NCBI RefSeq assembly: GCF_041925275.1
Contig: NZ_JBHEUZ010000003.1
Coordinates: forward strand, 62,001 to 126,000
Direction: 5' to 3'
Length of the DNA stretch: 64,000 nt
DNA from: Parapedobacter pyrenivorans_A
GTDB taxonomy: Bacteria > Bacteroidota > Bacteroidia > Sphingobacteriales > Sphingobacteriaceae
Both the position numbers and the translations under genes were made by a program. Of this stretch, positions 1 through 9,520 are shown piece by piece (within the stretch, counting starts at the first letter, position 1; every line of letters starts with the position of its first letter). The notes under the pieces were generated by a model that made no database searches, had not been told where the DNA came from, and saw only the letters and a program-made list of their open reading frames with translations.

Positions 1-2
1 GC

Positions 3-755
3 GCCTTCAAAATACTGGCCGATGGCGCCCTGGGGTCACGCGGTGCCTGCCTGCTCCTCCCTTACGCGGATGCGCCCACTTCTGGATTCCTGCTATTCAT
101 CCCCCAAGCCATCGATTCGGCCATCGCGCGCATAGTGGATAGTGATTTCCAAGTAGCCACGCATGCCATCGGCGATTCGACCAACCGGTTGGTGCTCGAT
201 ATTTACAGCAAATACCTTAAAGGGAAAAACGATCGCCGCTGGCGCATCGAGCATGCACAGATCGTGTCGCCGACCGATTTCGAGAAATTCGGCACTTATG
301 ATATTATCCCTTCGGTGCAACCAACGCATGCTACATCAGACATGTACTGGGCCGAGGACCGTGTGGGCCCAGCGCGTATCAAAGGAGCCTATGCGTACCG
401 CCAGTTGCTCGAACAGGCGGGTTTACTGGCATTGGGCAGTGATTTCCCGGTGGAGCACATCAACCCACTCTATGGATTCCATGCGGCCATAGCCCGTGTA
501 GACAAAGATGACTACCCGAAAGGTGGCTTCCAGCCCGAGAATGCGATTGACCGCGAATCGGCCTTGCGGGGCATGACGGTATGGGCTGCATACAGCGTAT
601 TTGAAGAAGACAAACGCGGTAGCATCGAAGTGGGAAAAAAAGCGGACTTCGTGCGATTGGAAAAAGATATCATGACCATTCCGCCCGATGAAATCCGCGA
701 CGTCGCTGTATTACAAACCACCATTGCCGGGGAAACGGTTTATATAAAGAAATAA
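3..755 (+). CDS. YtcJ-like amidohydrolase, 3' part (5' end outside window)
   Basis: The frame is open from base 3 and begins KILADGALGSRG, so only the C-terminal part is present. That string, THAIGD at visible residues 53-58 and LGSDFPVEH mark the YtcJ-like branch of the amidohydrolase 3 family, metal-dependent TIM-barrel hydrolases. The His of THAIGD and the Asp of GSDFPVE are the family's metal or catalytic positions. The tail (GKKADFV, then a short strand-rich end) is the usual composite beta-sandwich closure. Substrate cannot be told from sequence. It ends 170 bases before tRNA-Lys and has core-like base composition. I am confident in the family, not the substrate. Confidence 0.88.
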   Translation, partial: AFKILADGALGSRGACLLLPYADAPTSGFLLFIPQAIDSAIARIVDSDFQVATHAIGDSTNRLVLDIYSKYLKGKNDRRWRIEHAQIVSPTDFEKFGTYDIIPSVQPTHATSDMYWAEDRVGPARIKGAYAYRQLLEQAGLLALGSDFPVEHINPLYGFHAAIARVDKDDYPKGGFQPENAIDRESALRGMTVWAAYSVFEEDKRGSIEVGKKADFVRLEKDIMTIPPDEIRDVAVLQTTIAGETVYIKK

Positions 756-841
756 TTACGGACGATGCACACATTTGGACGCCGTATTAATGATTGAAAC
801 TAAAGCCCTTACCAATACAGCTGAAATTATCTGAAATTTAT

Positions 842-873
842 TTTGGACAGTACACCCTATAATTCTATCTTTG
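842..873 (+). promoter_or_regulatory. Bacteroidota-type promoter for tRNA-Lys
   Basis: TTTG at 842-845 is followed after 20 bases by TATCTTTG at 866-873, matching the Bacteroidota primary-sigma pattern (TTTG, about 19-20 bases, TAnnTTTG). It lies 51 bases before the mature tRNA end, so a short 5' leader would be processed. Confidence 0.6.
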
Positions 874-924
874 CACCACTTTCCAAAAGCAGGAAAGATG
901 TACTTTAAGTGAATAAAAAACCAT

Positions 925-997
925 GAATCCGTAGCTCAGCTGGTAGAGCAATACACTTTTAATGTATGGGTCCTGGGTTCGAGTCCCAGCGGGTTCA
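925..997 (+). tRNA. tRNA-Lys (anticodon TTT)
   Basis: A full cloverleaf can be folded. The acceptor strands GAATCCG (925-931) and CGGGTTC (990-996) pair with one G-T, with discriminator A at 997. The anticodon stem ATACA/TGTAT encloses the loop CTTTTAA with anticodon TTT at 958-960. The T arm contains GGTTCGAGTCC. The terminal CCA is not encoded. The 3' half is also the end of an antisense serine-recombinase reading frame, which marks this gene as an integration site. Confidence 0.95.
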
Positions 998-2340
998 CCC
1001 AAGCGGGGATTTTATCAATTTTGATAGAATCCCCTTTTTTTTGTCCGTTCAGAACCCTTGCTAATTCAGGGATTGGAGAAAAAAATGAGTTTATTCTCGA
1101 GGTTCGAACTAAGTCCAATTCCCGGTTATAGTAGATTCCTTCAGGAAACAGCAAATTCTGAAATACCCTTTTACTGTTCAAATCACTGGAATCCCATAAT
1201 AGAAAGGGATTACGGCATATTCTCACAGCAAAATCTATCACTTTTTTAAGGTTCGAACTGTATCCACCTGTTTTGTTAAGTTCTTGCTCAATTTCAAAAC
1301 ACTCTTTTTCATATTTTGGCTTGAATTTTTCAAAAAGGTTTCTGTCTATTTCTCCAATAACAAACCGTTCTTCAATGGCATTCAATTTTTTTCTTGTTTC
1401 TGTTAGTTTGGCCTTTAAAAAAGTCGTATTCTCCATTTGGGACTTAAAAAACACAGCCATCTGTTCTTCTAGTTGCAACTTAATAATATCAACCTCTTCG
1501 TTCCCAATCTGAAAAGTCTTTAACACATTTCGAAACAATTCGTGCATTCCTTTGGCACTTCGGTTGACTTTACATCCTTTGGTTCTGCACTTGTAATAAT
1601 ATATTCCCTTCTTTTTTGCCAAATAGCCAGTCATTGTCTGGCCGCACTTATCACATTTAGTAAATACCTTCAATGGCAAATTTTCATTATCCTTATCATG
1701 GACAAAACCATGTGTTCGCTTTTCTTGCCGGATATTATGAACTGCCAGAAACAATTCTTTTGAAATTAATGGTTCATGCCTACCCTCAATCACCTGCCCC
1801 GGAAGTATTTTGCTGGTAATAAGACCACAATAAAACGGATTTAAAAACAGGTTAACCAATCTCTTTTCCGATATATCAACCCCCAATTGTTTTAAGCGCC
1901 TACTAATTTCAACGGTAGGCAGTTGATGATAAGCTTTCCACTCAAATGCTTTCTTTAATAGTTTTCCTTCTTCACTAACAACTAATTTACGTTCTGTTGC
2001 CCTCCCTTTATTTAAATCTTCATATCCACGCGGAGGAGCCCATAACCAATAACCTTTTGCTAACAGTTCACGCATGCCGGTAACCACCTTATCCCGTCGC
2101 AATTCATTATCCATCTGACCAAACAGGAATAATATTTTTTGCTGAAAGGAACCGGAAGGAGTTGTGGGGTCCAATTCCTGTGTGGTTGCCAGGGTGATTA
2201 CCCCATATTTTTTTAGCAAATCGTCGGCAATTGAAGCTCCTGCAATACCCGAACGGGAAAAACGTTCATAAGAGTAAACAATCACATAATTGACATTTTT
2301 CGAGCGTTTTACAAAGGTCAGCATCACAGGAAACGCGGTT
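936..2340 (-). pseudogene. Large serine recombinase, N-terminus lost; C-terminus runs into tRNA-Lys
   Basis: This is a site-specific recombinase of the large serine (resolvase plus Recombinase plus zinc-ribbon) family. Visible parts are the second half of the resolvase domain (YSYERFSRSG), the DNA-binding recombinase domain, a zinc beta-ribbon with paired Cys (CDKCG and a later Cys pair) and a coiled-coil tail. The N-terminal segment that should carry the nucleophilic Ser (usually YSRVSS-like) is absent; homology starts near base 2335, where the frame meets mobC. The last roughly 23 codons (ending VYCSTS) are read antisense through the terminator and tRNA-Lys, as in elements integrated in a tRNA 3' end. 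Catalytically dead as it stands. Confidence 0.85.
1005..1042 (+). terminator. Intrinsic terminator after tRNA-Lys
   Basis: A 12-bp stem, GGGGATTTTATC (1005-1016) with GATAGAATCCCC (1023-1034), has one mismatch and is followed by eight T. It lies inside the recombinase reading frame on the other strand. Confidence 0.8.
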
Positions 2341-2341
2341 G

Positions 2342-3808
2342 ATGGAAAATGAATTTTCCGTGAACCTGCCAACACGGTTTGAGCACAAAGGAAAAACCTA
2401 CAACGGATGGATTAATGTAGTTAATCCGTTCCGGGCGAGCATTGTTTTGGGTACCCCGGGGAGTGGAAAGTCGTATGCAATTATCAACAACTACATCAAG
2501 CAACAAATAGAAAAAGGTTTCAGCATGTATATCTACGATTTTAAGTTTGACGACCTGAGCATCATCGCTTACAATACTCTGATGAAAAACATCGAAAAGT
2601 ATGAGCACCCACCCAGGTTTTATGTGATAAATTTTGACGACCCGGAACGGAGCCACCGGTGTAACCCCATAGCCCCTGAGTTTATGACGGATATTGCCGA
2701 TGCTTATGAATCTGCCTATACCATCATGCTGAATCTGAACAAAACCTGGATTCAGAAGCAGGGCGACTTTTTTGTGGAGTCGCCCATTATCCTGCTCACG
2801 GCCATTATCTGGTACCTGAAAATCTATAAGAACGGAAAATACTGCACTTTCCCTCATGCCATCGAATTTCTGAATAAAAAGTACGCCGATATTTTCACCA
2901 TTCTCACCTCGTACCGGGAGTTGGAGAACTATCTTTCCCCATTCATCGATGCCTGGGAGGGCGGCGCGCAGGATCAGTTGCAGGGACAAATTGCCAGTGC
3001 AAAAATCCCGCTTTCAAGAATGATTTCACCGCAATTGTACTGGGTAATGTCGGGCAATGACTTCACGCTGGATATCAATAATCCGAAAGAGCCTAAAATC
3101 CTTTGTGTAGGCAATAATCCTGACCGCCAGAACATCTATTCAGCAGCGCTTGGATTATATAACTCCCGGATTGTAAAACTGATAAATAAAAAAGGCCAGC
3201 TTAAAAGCGCGGTGATTATTGATGAGCTTCCAACGATTTATTTCCGTGGGCTGGACAACCTGATTGCCACAGCCCGGAGCAATAAAGTAGCTGTTTGTTT
3301 GGGATTTCAGGATTTTTCGCAGTTAAACCGCGATTATGGTGACAAAGAAGCCAAAGTGGTGATGAATACGGTTGGAAACATTTTCAGCGGACAGGTAGTT
3401 GGCGAAACAGCAAAAACATTGTCGGAACGATTTGGGAAAGTTCTTCAGAAACGGCAATCGATGACCATTAACCGGCAGGACAAATCCACTTCCATAAATA
3501 CCCAGATGGATACATTGATTCCGGCTTCAAAAATCAGCAATCTCACACAGGGTGTTTTTGTCGGAGCTGTCTCAGACAATTTTGAAGAACGCATTGAGCA
3601 AAAGATTTTTCATGCTGAAATTGTGGTTGACAAAGAGAAAGTGGCAAAAGAATCTTCCATGTATCAACTTATCCCTGTAATTACAAATTTTACTGATGAA
3701 AATGGCAAAAATCATTTACAGGAGGAGATTGAATACAACTATCGGAGGATAAAAGATGAAACGGTACAAATTGTTTTGGAAGAATTGGAGCGGATTAAAG
3801 CAATATAA
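2342..3808 (+). pseudogene. mobC: MobC/TraG-like conjugation coupling protein, N-terminal part lost
   Basis: This is a VirD4/TraG-type ATPase that in CTnDOT-like and mobilisable elements links the relaxosome to the secretion channel. Walker A GTPGSGKS is at residues 37-44 and Walker B VIIDELP sits mid-protein. The usual protein is longer and starts with membrane helices; here those are missing and the frame starts directly at MENEFSVNLP, which in relatives is internal. The 5' end abuts the truncated recombinase on the other strand, so a deletion joined the two. The ATPase core is intact but membrane anchoring is gone. No relaxase lies next to it. Confidence 0.82.
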
Positions 3809-4070
3809 GTTCCCAAGGTTTTCCTATATCTAACAAACCTACACAATTGATGGTCTTTTTTTTCTTATATCCTTTCGCCATTTTTCATATTCGCCGTTAT
3901 GCAACTTTGCTCCTTTAAATATGTTCGTTTTAAAAATCTGATGTGCCAAAAGCGAGATAATCTGTTAATATTATTGATCGATTACAATGGAATTATATTT
4001 TATACAAAATAATAATATTTGCCTATTCTATTTGAATCATTACATTTGAAGCGTTCAAACTTAACTTTCC
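3809..4070. other. AT-rich intergenic region before the sigma gene
   Basis: No gene is seen. The stretch is strongly AT-rich (TATTATTG, ATAATAATATTTG) and probably holds the promoter of the sigma gene, but no convincing TTTG/TAnnTTTG pair was found. Confidence 0.4.
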
Positions 4071-4658
4071 GTGAAAAATGTCAAATCAAATACTGAACTT
4101 GTTAAGCTCCTGAAAAAAGGTGACATGGCAGCTTTTGATGCCATTTATAATCAATACTGCCATAAATTGCATCAGTTTGTATTCATGTTTCTAAAGCAGA
4201 AAGAAGATGCTGAGGGGATTGTGCAGGAAGTTTTTATTAAGATTTGGGAATCAAGAGGTAAAATTGATATTTATGCTTCCTTCGAGTCATTCCTGTTTAC
4301 CATTGCCTATAACTCCACAATGAGTTTATTGCGCAAAAGAATGCGTGAAACCAAATCGAGGGAATACCTGAAATCATTGCAACAAGTTAGTGCTGCTGAA
4401 CACGTAATAGATGAAATCCAATATCAAGAATTAAAGCAGAAGGTAGAGTTTTTACTAAAACAGTTAACCCCACGTCAGGAAGAGATTTACCGATTAAGCA
4501 GGGAAGAAGGTTTGACACACGAAGAAATTGCCCAGAAATTAAATATTTCTGAAAGTACGGTGAACAATCACCTGGTGAAAACTATAAAGTTTTTAAAATC
4601 TCATCTCGATAGTGGTCTGGCTATCAATATTTTATTTGTCTGCATGTTCCTTTCTTAA
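4071..4658 (+). CDS. ECF RNA polymerase sigma factor (FecI/Bacteroidota type)
   Basis: This 195-residue sigma-70 family protein has region 2 near residues 20-90 (QKEDAEGIVQEVFIKIWE) and region 4 near 125-180 (LTPRQEEIYRLSREEGLTHE followed by the helix-turn-helix IAQKLNISESTVNNHL). The C-terminal hydrophobic tail (INILFVCMFLS) is common in Bacteroidota members of this group. It is followed by a FecR anti-sigma gene and a SusC-like receptor with an STN domain, the standard trans-envelope signalling order: receptor, FecR, sigma. The GTG start at 4071 is chosen because homology begins at once; no ATG precedes it in frame. Confidence 0.88.
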   Translation: MKNVKSNTELVKLLKKGDMAAFDAIYNQYCHKLHQFVFMFLKQKEDAEGIVQEVFIKIWESRGKIDIYASFESFLFTIAYNSTMSLLRKRMRETKSREYLKSLQQVSAAEHVIDEIQYQELKQKVEFLLKQLTPRQEEIYRLSREEGLTHEEIAQKLNISESTVNNHLVKTIKFLKSHLDSGLAINILFVCMFLS

Positions 4659-4769
4659 AAAAAACAGCATTTTTATATAGTTATCCCATAGCTCTTATGC
4701 GTAATACTATTAAACCTTATTGAAAGAAAAAAGTGTTAATTTCATAGGTTTGGTTTAGTTAGGTAGAGC

Positions 4770-4792
4770 ACCTCCCCTGTTAATGGGGAGGT
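4770..4792 (+). promoter_or_regulatory. Perfect hairpin just before the fecR start
   Basis: ACCTCCCC (4770-4777) and GGGGAGGT (4785-4792) form a perfect 8-bp stem with a 7-base loop. The right arm contains a Shine-Dalgarno-like GGAGG 8 bases before a TTG and 20 before the ATG of fecR. It could end part of the sigma transcript or mask the fecR start. Inference only. Confidence 0.5.
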
Positions 4793-4811
4793 ACTTAATT
4801 TGAAAAAGAAA

Positions 4812-5879
4812 ATGAATAAAGAAATCCTTAAAAAATATTTAAACAATAACTGTACTGACAAGGAATTTGAAGAACTTGCAAGCTGGTTGGAAAATGAAGC
4901 TGCAAGTGATGTTGGCAAATACTGGAGCTACGATTTCTGGAAAATTTTTGAAGCTGATTTAAAAAAGAAAGATGAGAAAAAGTACAGTGCATTACTCGAT
5001 AAAATTCACCATGAAATAAACCTTAAACATCGGAAGGATGCAGACGGCAAAGTGATTAATTTTTCAAAAATTGCAAAATGGTTAAGGCGGGCAGCAGCGA
5101 TACTGTTCATCCCCTTACTTGGTGTAGTATTTTATTTGCTATCGAACAGCAACCTGCAAATGAATAACTTCACTGATTTATCGTTTGCTGTTGACTCTCT
5201 TGAAATTATTGCTCCTATAGGTTCAAGAACAGTTGTACAATTATCGGACGGAACTGAAGTAAACCTCAATTACGGCAGTAAAATTAAATATCCACGAAAC
5301 TTTATCGGAAATACAAGAGAAATTACACTGTCGGGCGAAGCATATTTTGATGTAGCCCATAACCCTGATAAACCATTTATTGTAAAAGCGGGAAAGCTGA
5401 ATGTAAAAGCCTTGGGTACTGAGTTTAATGTAAATGCGTATCCCGACGATGATATTATTGCAACAACACTTGTAGAGGGGAAAGTAGTAATTGAAAAAAT
5501 ATTGTCGGATAAGAAAATCGGAAAGATTGGAACAATGGCTCCGAGGCAGCATTTAGCCTATAATTCAAAAACGGGTAAAATCAGCTCAAATCAGGTAAAT
5601 GTCGAAAATTATATTGCATGGAAGGAAGGCAAACTGGTATTCGATAATACCCCAATTCTGCGGGTTACTGAGAAACTGAGCCGGATGTTTAATGTTGAAT
5701 TTGATGTGGCTGACGACATAAAGGATTTAACCTATACTGTAACCTTTGCTGATGATCCCCTGTATCTTATTCTCGATTTAATGACTGAAACAACTCCTAT
5801 TACATACAGGAGGTTTCCGCGAAAAAAACTGGATGACGGTACTTTTTCTAAACAAATAATTAAAATAGAAAGACGATAA
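4812..5879 (+). CDS. FecR-type anti-sigma factor
   Basis: This membrane anti-sigma protein should hold the preceding ECF factor inactive until the SusC-like receptor signals. The N-terminal cytoplasmic part (about residues 1-90) is followed by one membrane helix (AAAILFIPLLGVVFYLL), then the periplasmic FecR domain (from IIAPIGSRTVVQLSDGTEV through GEAYFDVAHN and ALGTEFNV) and a C-terminal DUF4974 domain (LVFDNTPILRVTEKLSRMF), the usual order in Bacteroidota. A TTG at 4800 would add four residues and has a better-placed GGAGG; I prefer the ATG at 4812 because Bacteroidota rely little on Shine-Dalgarno pairing. Confidence 0.88.
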   Translation: MNKEILKKYLNNNCTDKEFEELASWLENEAASDVGKYWSYDFWKIFEADLKKKDEKKYSALLDKIHHEINLKHRKDADGKVINFSKIAKWLRRAAAILFIPLLGVVFYLLSNSNLQMNNFTDLSFAVDSLEIIAPIGSRTVVQLSDGTEVNLNYGSKIKYPRNFIGNTREITLSGEAYFDVAHNPDKPFIVKAGKLNVKALGTEFNVNAYPDDDIIATTLVEGKVVIEKILSDKKIGKIGTMAPRQHLAYNSKTGKISSNQVNVENYIAWKEGKLVFDNTPILRVTEKLSRMFNVEFDVADDIKDLTYTVTFADDPLYLILDLMTETTPITYRRFPRKKLDDGTFSKQIIKIERR

Positions 5880-5881
5880 TA

Positions 5882-6022
5882 AAATTTAAAGCTAACGAAT
5901 TAAAACAATTTGCCTATGATGAGAAGATATTAAAAAACAACAGGGAAGTGCGCCAACACCTCCCTGAAGAGTTCAAAACCATCCCTGTAGTATTAACCGT
6001 ACAGGGTAATTTCAAATCTTAA
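5882..6022 (+). other. Open frame without start codon between fecR and susC
   Basis: A 46-codon stretch in frame with base 5882 is open to TAA at 6020-6022 and reads as ordinary protein (ELKQFAYDEKILKNNREV ... VLTVQGNFKS) but has no start codon. It overlaps a hairpin at 5941-5966 (CAGGGA..GTG with CAC..TCCCTG). It may be the tail of a lost gene or part of the susC leader. I do not recognise it. Confidence 0.3.
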
Positions 6023-6034
6023 CAATATAAAAGT

Positions 6035-9000
6035 ATGAAAAAAAATGAATGTATTTCATGGGAATGGAAAGTTCCCAGGTTACAAAAAGTATTTAGAATT
6101 ATGAAACTAACTGTCTTCCTGTTATTGCTTTCTGTAATTAGCGTGTTTGCAAGTAAATCGTATTCGCAAACCACTTTGCTGAATCTTGATATGGAGAACA
6201 GCACGGTAAAAGAAGTTCTTCGGAACATTGAGAAGCAAAGTGAGTTTGTCTTTATGTACAGCGAAAAATTGATCGATGTTAACCACGAAGTATCGGTGAC
6301 CGTGAAAAATAAGAAAATTAACGAAGTTCTCGACGAACTGTTTGCCGGAACCGATGTAAGTTACAAGGTAAAAGACCGCTTTGTTTTGCTAACAACACCT
6401 GAAGTTACAGGTAGTGATTTCATGGCTCAGCAACAAAAATTAGTATCCGGTAAAGTAACAGACTCCGGCGGCCTGCCGCTGCCCGGAGTAACCGTTGTGG
6501 TTAAAGGCACCACCCAAAGCACAGTAACCAATGCCGACGGGGAATATTCCCTTTCCAATATTCCTGAAGACGCTACGCTGGTGTTTTCGTTTGTAGGGAT
6601 GAGGACGCAGGAGATTGTTATTGGGAACCAAACTACAATCAATATTTCAATGGTGGAAGATATGATTGGGATTGAGGAGGTTGTGGCTGTAGGGTATGGA
6701 ACAATGAGAAAAAGTGATTTAACTGGAGCTATATCATCAGTTAAATCAGAAGATCTATCTATGATTGCTAATACCTCAGTCGGACAAATGCTTGCTGGAA
6801 AAGCAAGTGGGTTGCAAGTTATACAAAACACAGCACAACCTGGGGGCGCAATGACATTTTTGATAAGAGGTGCGGGATCCATAAATGCCAGTAATTTACC
6901 CTTGCTAATTATTGATGGATTTCCAATTACTGAGGATAATGAACCTAGAAGTGGCAATCGCTATGATGGGGGAGCAAAAAGCTATTTAAATTTTTTAAAT
7001 CCGCAAGATATTGAATCGATTGAAGTTTTAAAAGATGCTAGTGCTACATCTATTTATGGCGCCAGAGCAGCGAATGGGGTTATAATTATTACTACAAAGA
7101 AAGGGGAAGAAGGTAAAATTGTTATTAACTATAATGGTTCATATACCATTCAAACCCCTTCAGATATGTATGATATGATGAATGCCAAAGACTTAATGAT
7201 AGAGAACAATCGACATTTCTATGAAAAATGGATGTATGATAATAAAATTGGCATATATGGTGGTAAAACCGAAGCTGAAGTAATTGCCTCGGGAAATCCA
7301 CATACACCTCGTTTCCTTGATTCAGAAATAAAAAATCCTCCTGCAAATACAAATTGGTTTAACGAAATAACAAGAAATGGATTTATTAATCAACATAACA
7401 TTAGTATTTCGGGTGGAAACAAAGACACAAAATATTTTTTATCAGGAAACTATAATGATCATCAGGGCATATTGAAAAATTCTCATTTAAAGAGATATTC
7501 ATCAAGATTAAACCTTGATCAAAATGTTGGGAAATATATTAAAATTGGCATAGTATCAAACATAAGTCGGATTGAGAATGATAATACACAACTTGGTGCC
7601 GGGAAATATGAAAATGCAGGAATCATTCAGACGGCATTATGTTACCCCAGTTATTTACCTGTTTATGATGAAAAGGGTGAATTCTCTATCCCTCCTGGAA
7701 TGTCCTGGTTGCCCAATCCAGTTTCGATGCTGAGCATTAGCGATAAAAGCGTAAATGAAAAAATTTTGGCTTCAACTTATTTTGAAGTTTCACCAATAAA
7801 AAATTTAAAACTTAGATTAAATGCAGGCGTAGATCGAAATATTGGAAAACGATCAACATACTTGCCAAAATCAACACTTTATGGAAAGACCGATGGAGGA
7901 AATGCGTCAATTTCTCAAAATGAAAAATTGGATAGCAATTTTGATTTAACCATGAATTATTCAAAAACGATAAATCAAAATCACTCTTTTGGTTTATTAG
8001 TTGGACACTCATACCAAAAATTTACATGGGAAGGGTTTAATGCACAGAATTCAGATTTTATTATTGATGGATTTCTTTATTATAATTTAGCTGCGGGTGC
8101 TTTTTTTAAACCGTCAGTTGGTTCTTATGGCGGATCAACTAAAATGGCTTCCTATTTTTCAAGATTCAATTATTTTCTTTCAGACAAATATCTACTAACA
8201 GCTACTATACGCGCAGATGGCGCTTCAAACTTTGCAGCTAATAAAAAATGGGGATATTTTCCATCTGTTGCGCTAGGCTGGAGAATTAGTGACGAAACCT
8301 TTATGGAAGGATTTAAAAATTCCATATCAAATTTAAAACTTAGATTAAGTTATGGACAGACTGGGAATTCGAATATTGGGAATAGAGCATTTTCAAATTA
8401 TAGAGTCGGAGAAAATTATAATATCGGAGGGGTGGAGTCTATCGGAATTTATTTAAGCCAATTGGCTAATCATAATTTAAGTTGGGAAACAACAACTGAA
8501 AAAAATATTGGCATAGATTTCGGCCTAATAAAAAACAGGATTTCAGGGAGTATTGAATTTTATGACAAAGTTATTTCCAACTTATTAAATACACGATATC
8601 TTATGTCTTATCACGAAGTAAACTCTATTGCAGCAAATATTGGAAAAACTCAAGGTCAAGGCTATGAGCTGAGTGTAAGTTCAAAAAATATTGTTTCTGA
8701 CGGTTTTAGTTGGACATCAGATTTTACATTTTCTCATTATAAGGATAGATGGAAAGAAAGGGATAAAAACTGGTCACCCGCAATCTACGAAAACGAAAAT
8801 GACCCTGTCAGACCAATATTTACATATATTTCTGAAGGATTAATACAGCCAGGAGAGCAAATAGCTGCAATGCCTGGTGCAATTCCAGGACAAGTTAAGA
8901 TTAAAGACATTGATGGGTTTAAAAAAGATGCGGATGGGAAATATATTGTTGACGAAAAGGGACGATTCCAGTATCTAGGAAAACCTGATGGTAAAATTGA

Positions 9001-9499
9001 TGATGCAGATAGAATCTTATTTGGTTCAATGGACCCAGGTTACAGTTTTGGATTTAACAATAATTTTAAATATAAAAATTTTGATTTGAGCATTTATTTC
9101 TATGGTTTATTTGACAGATATATTACAAATCAAATGTATGCTAGTTTTGCAGTCAACTCGCTAGAGATTGAGCGTGGTCAGAATTTTTTGAATATAGCAA
9201 AAACAAGATGGACTCACGATAATCAGGAAACAAACTTTCCTTCTGCTTTTCAGTCTTACTCTACTTATGGTTATGGTGATTTTCTGTTGGAAAAAGCTTG
9301 GTTTATTCGATGTAAAAATATTACAGTTGGATATACGTTACCAAAAATAAGTAACATTACAAATGTTCGTCTTTATTTTGATGTTCAAAATCTATTTATA
9401 ATTACTCCCTATACAGGGTTAGATCCAGAAACAGACTTTTATCAGGGGGCATATCCTAATTCTCGGTCTTTTTCTTTCGGAATTGATATAAAATTTTAA
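6035..9499 (+). CDS. SusC/RagA-family TonB-dependent receptor with STN domain
   Basis: This 1154-residue outer-membrane importer has a signal peptide ending near residue 45 (FASKSYSQ), an STN signalling domain (about 46-118), a carboxypeptidase-regulatory-like domain (SGKVTDSGGLPLPGVTV, about 136-215), a plug (VGYGTMRKSDLTGAISSV onward; ASATSIYGARAANGVIIITT) and a beta-barrel ending in the aromatic tail FGIDIKF. The STN domain is the part that contacts FecR, so this receptor both transports and signals. It works with the SusD-like lipoprotein 21 bases downstream. The long N-terminal leader before the hydrophobic core is usual for FecR-linked SusC. Ligand unknown; downstream genes hint at nucleoside-like compounds. 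Confidence 0.93.
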   Translation: MKKNECISWEWKVPRLQKVFRIMKLTVFLLLLSVISVFASKSYSQTTLLNLDMENSTVKEVLRNIEKQSEFVFMYSEKLIDVNHEVSVTVKNKKINEVLDELFAGTDVSYKVKDRFVLLTTPEVTGSDFMAQQQKLVSGKVTDSGGLPLPGVTVVVKGTTQSTVTNADGEYSLSNIPEDATLVFSFVGMRTQEIVIGNQTTINISMVEDMIGIEEVVAVGYGTMRKSDLTGAISSVKSEDLSMIANTSVGQMLAGKASGLQVIQNTAQPGGAMTFLIRGAGSINASNLPLLIIDGFPITEDNEPRSGNRYDGGAKSYLNFLNPQDIESIEVLKDASATSIYGARAANGVIIITTKKGEEGKIVINYNGSYTIQTPSDMYDMMNAKDLMIENNRHFYEKWMYDNKIGIYGGKTEAEVIASGNPHTPRFLDSEIKNPPANTNWFNEITRNGFINQHNISISGGNKDTKYFLSGNYNDHQGILKNSHLKRYSSRLNLDQNVGKYIKIGIVSNISRIENDNTQLGAGKYENAGIIQTALCYPSYLPVYDEKGEFSIPPGMSWLPNPVSMLSISDKSVNEKILASTYFEVSPIKNLKLRLNAGVDRNIGKRSTYLPKSTLYGKTDGGNASISQNEKLDSNFDLTMNYSKTINQNHSFGLLVGHSYQKFTWEGFNAQNSDFIIDGFLYYNLAAGAFFKPSVGSYGGSTKMASYFSRFNYFLSDKYLLTATIRADGASNFAANKKWGYFPSVALGWRISDETFMEGFKNSISNLKLRLSYGQTGNSNIGNRAFSNYRVGENYNIGGVESIGIYLSQLANHNLSWETTTEKNIGIDFGLIKNRISGSIEFYDKVISNLLNTRYLMSYHEVNSIAANIGKTQGQGYELSVSSKNIVSDGFSWTSDFTFSHYKDRWKERDKNWSPAIYENENDPVRPIFTYISEGLIQPGEQIAAMPGAIPGQVKIKDIDGFKKDADGKYIVDEKGRFQYLGKPDGKIDDADRILFGSMDPGYSFGFNNNFKYKNFDLSIYFYGLFDRYITNQMYASFAVNSLEIERGQNFLNIAKTRWTHDNQETNFPSAFQSYSTYGYGDFLLEKAWFIRCKNITVGYTLPKISNITNVRLYFDVQNLFIITPYTGLDPETDFYQGAYPNSRSFSFGIDIKF

Positions 9500-9520
9500 A
9501 TAATTCTAAAAATAGTTATT

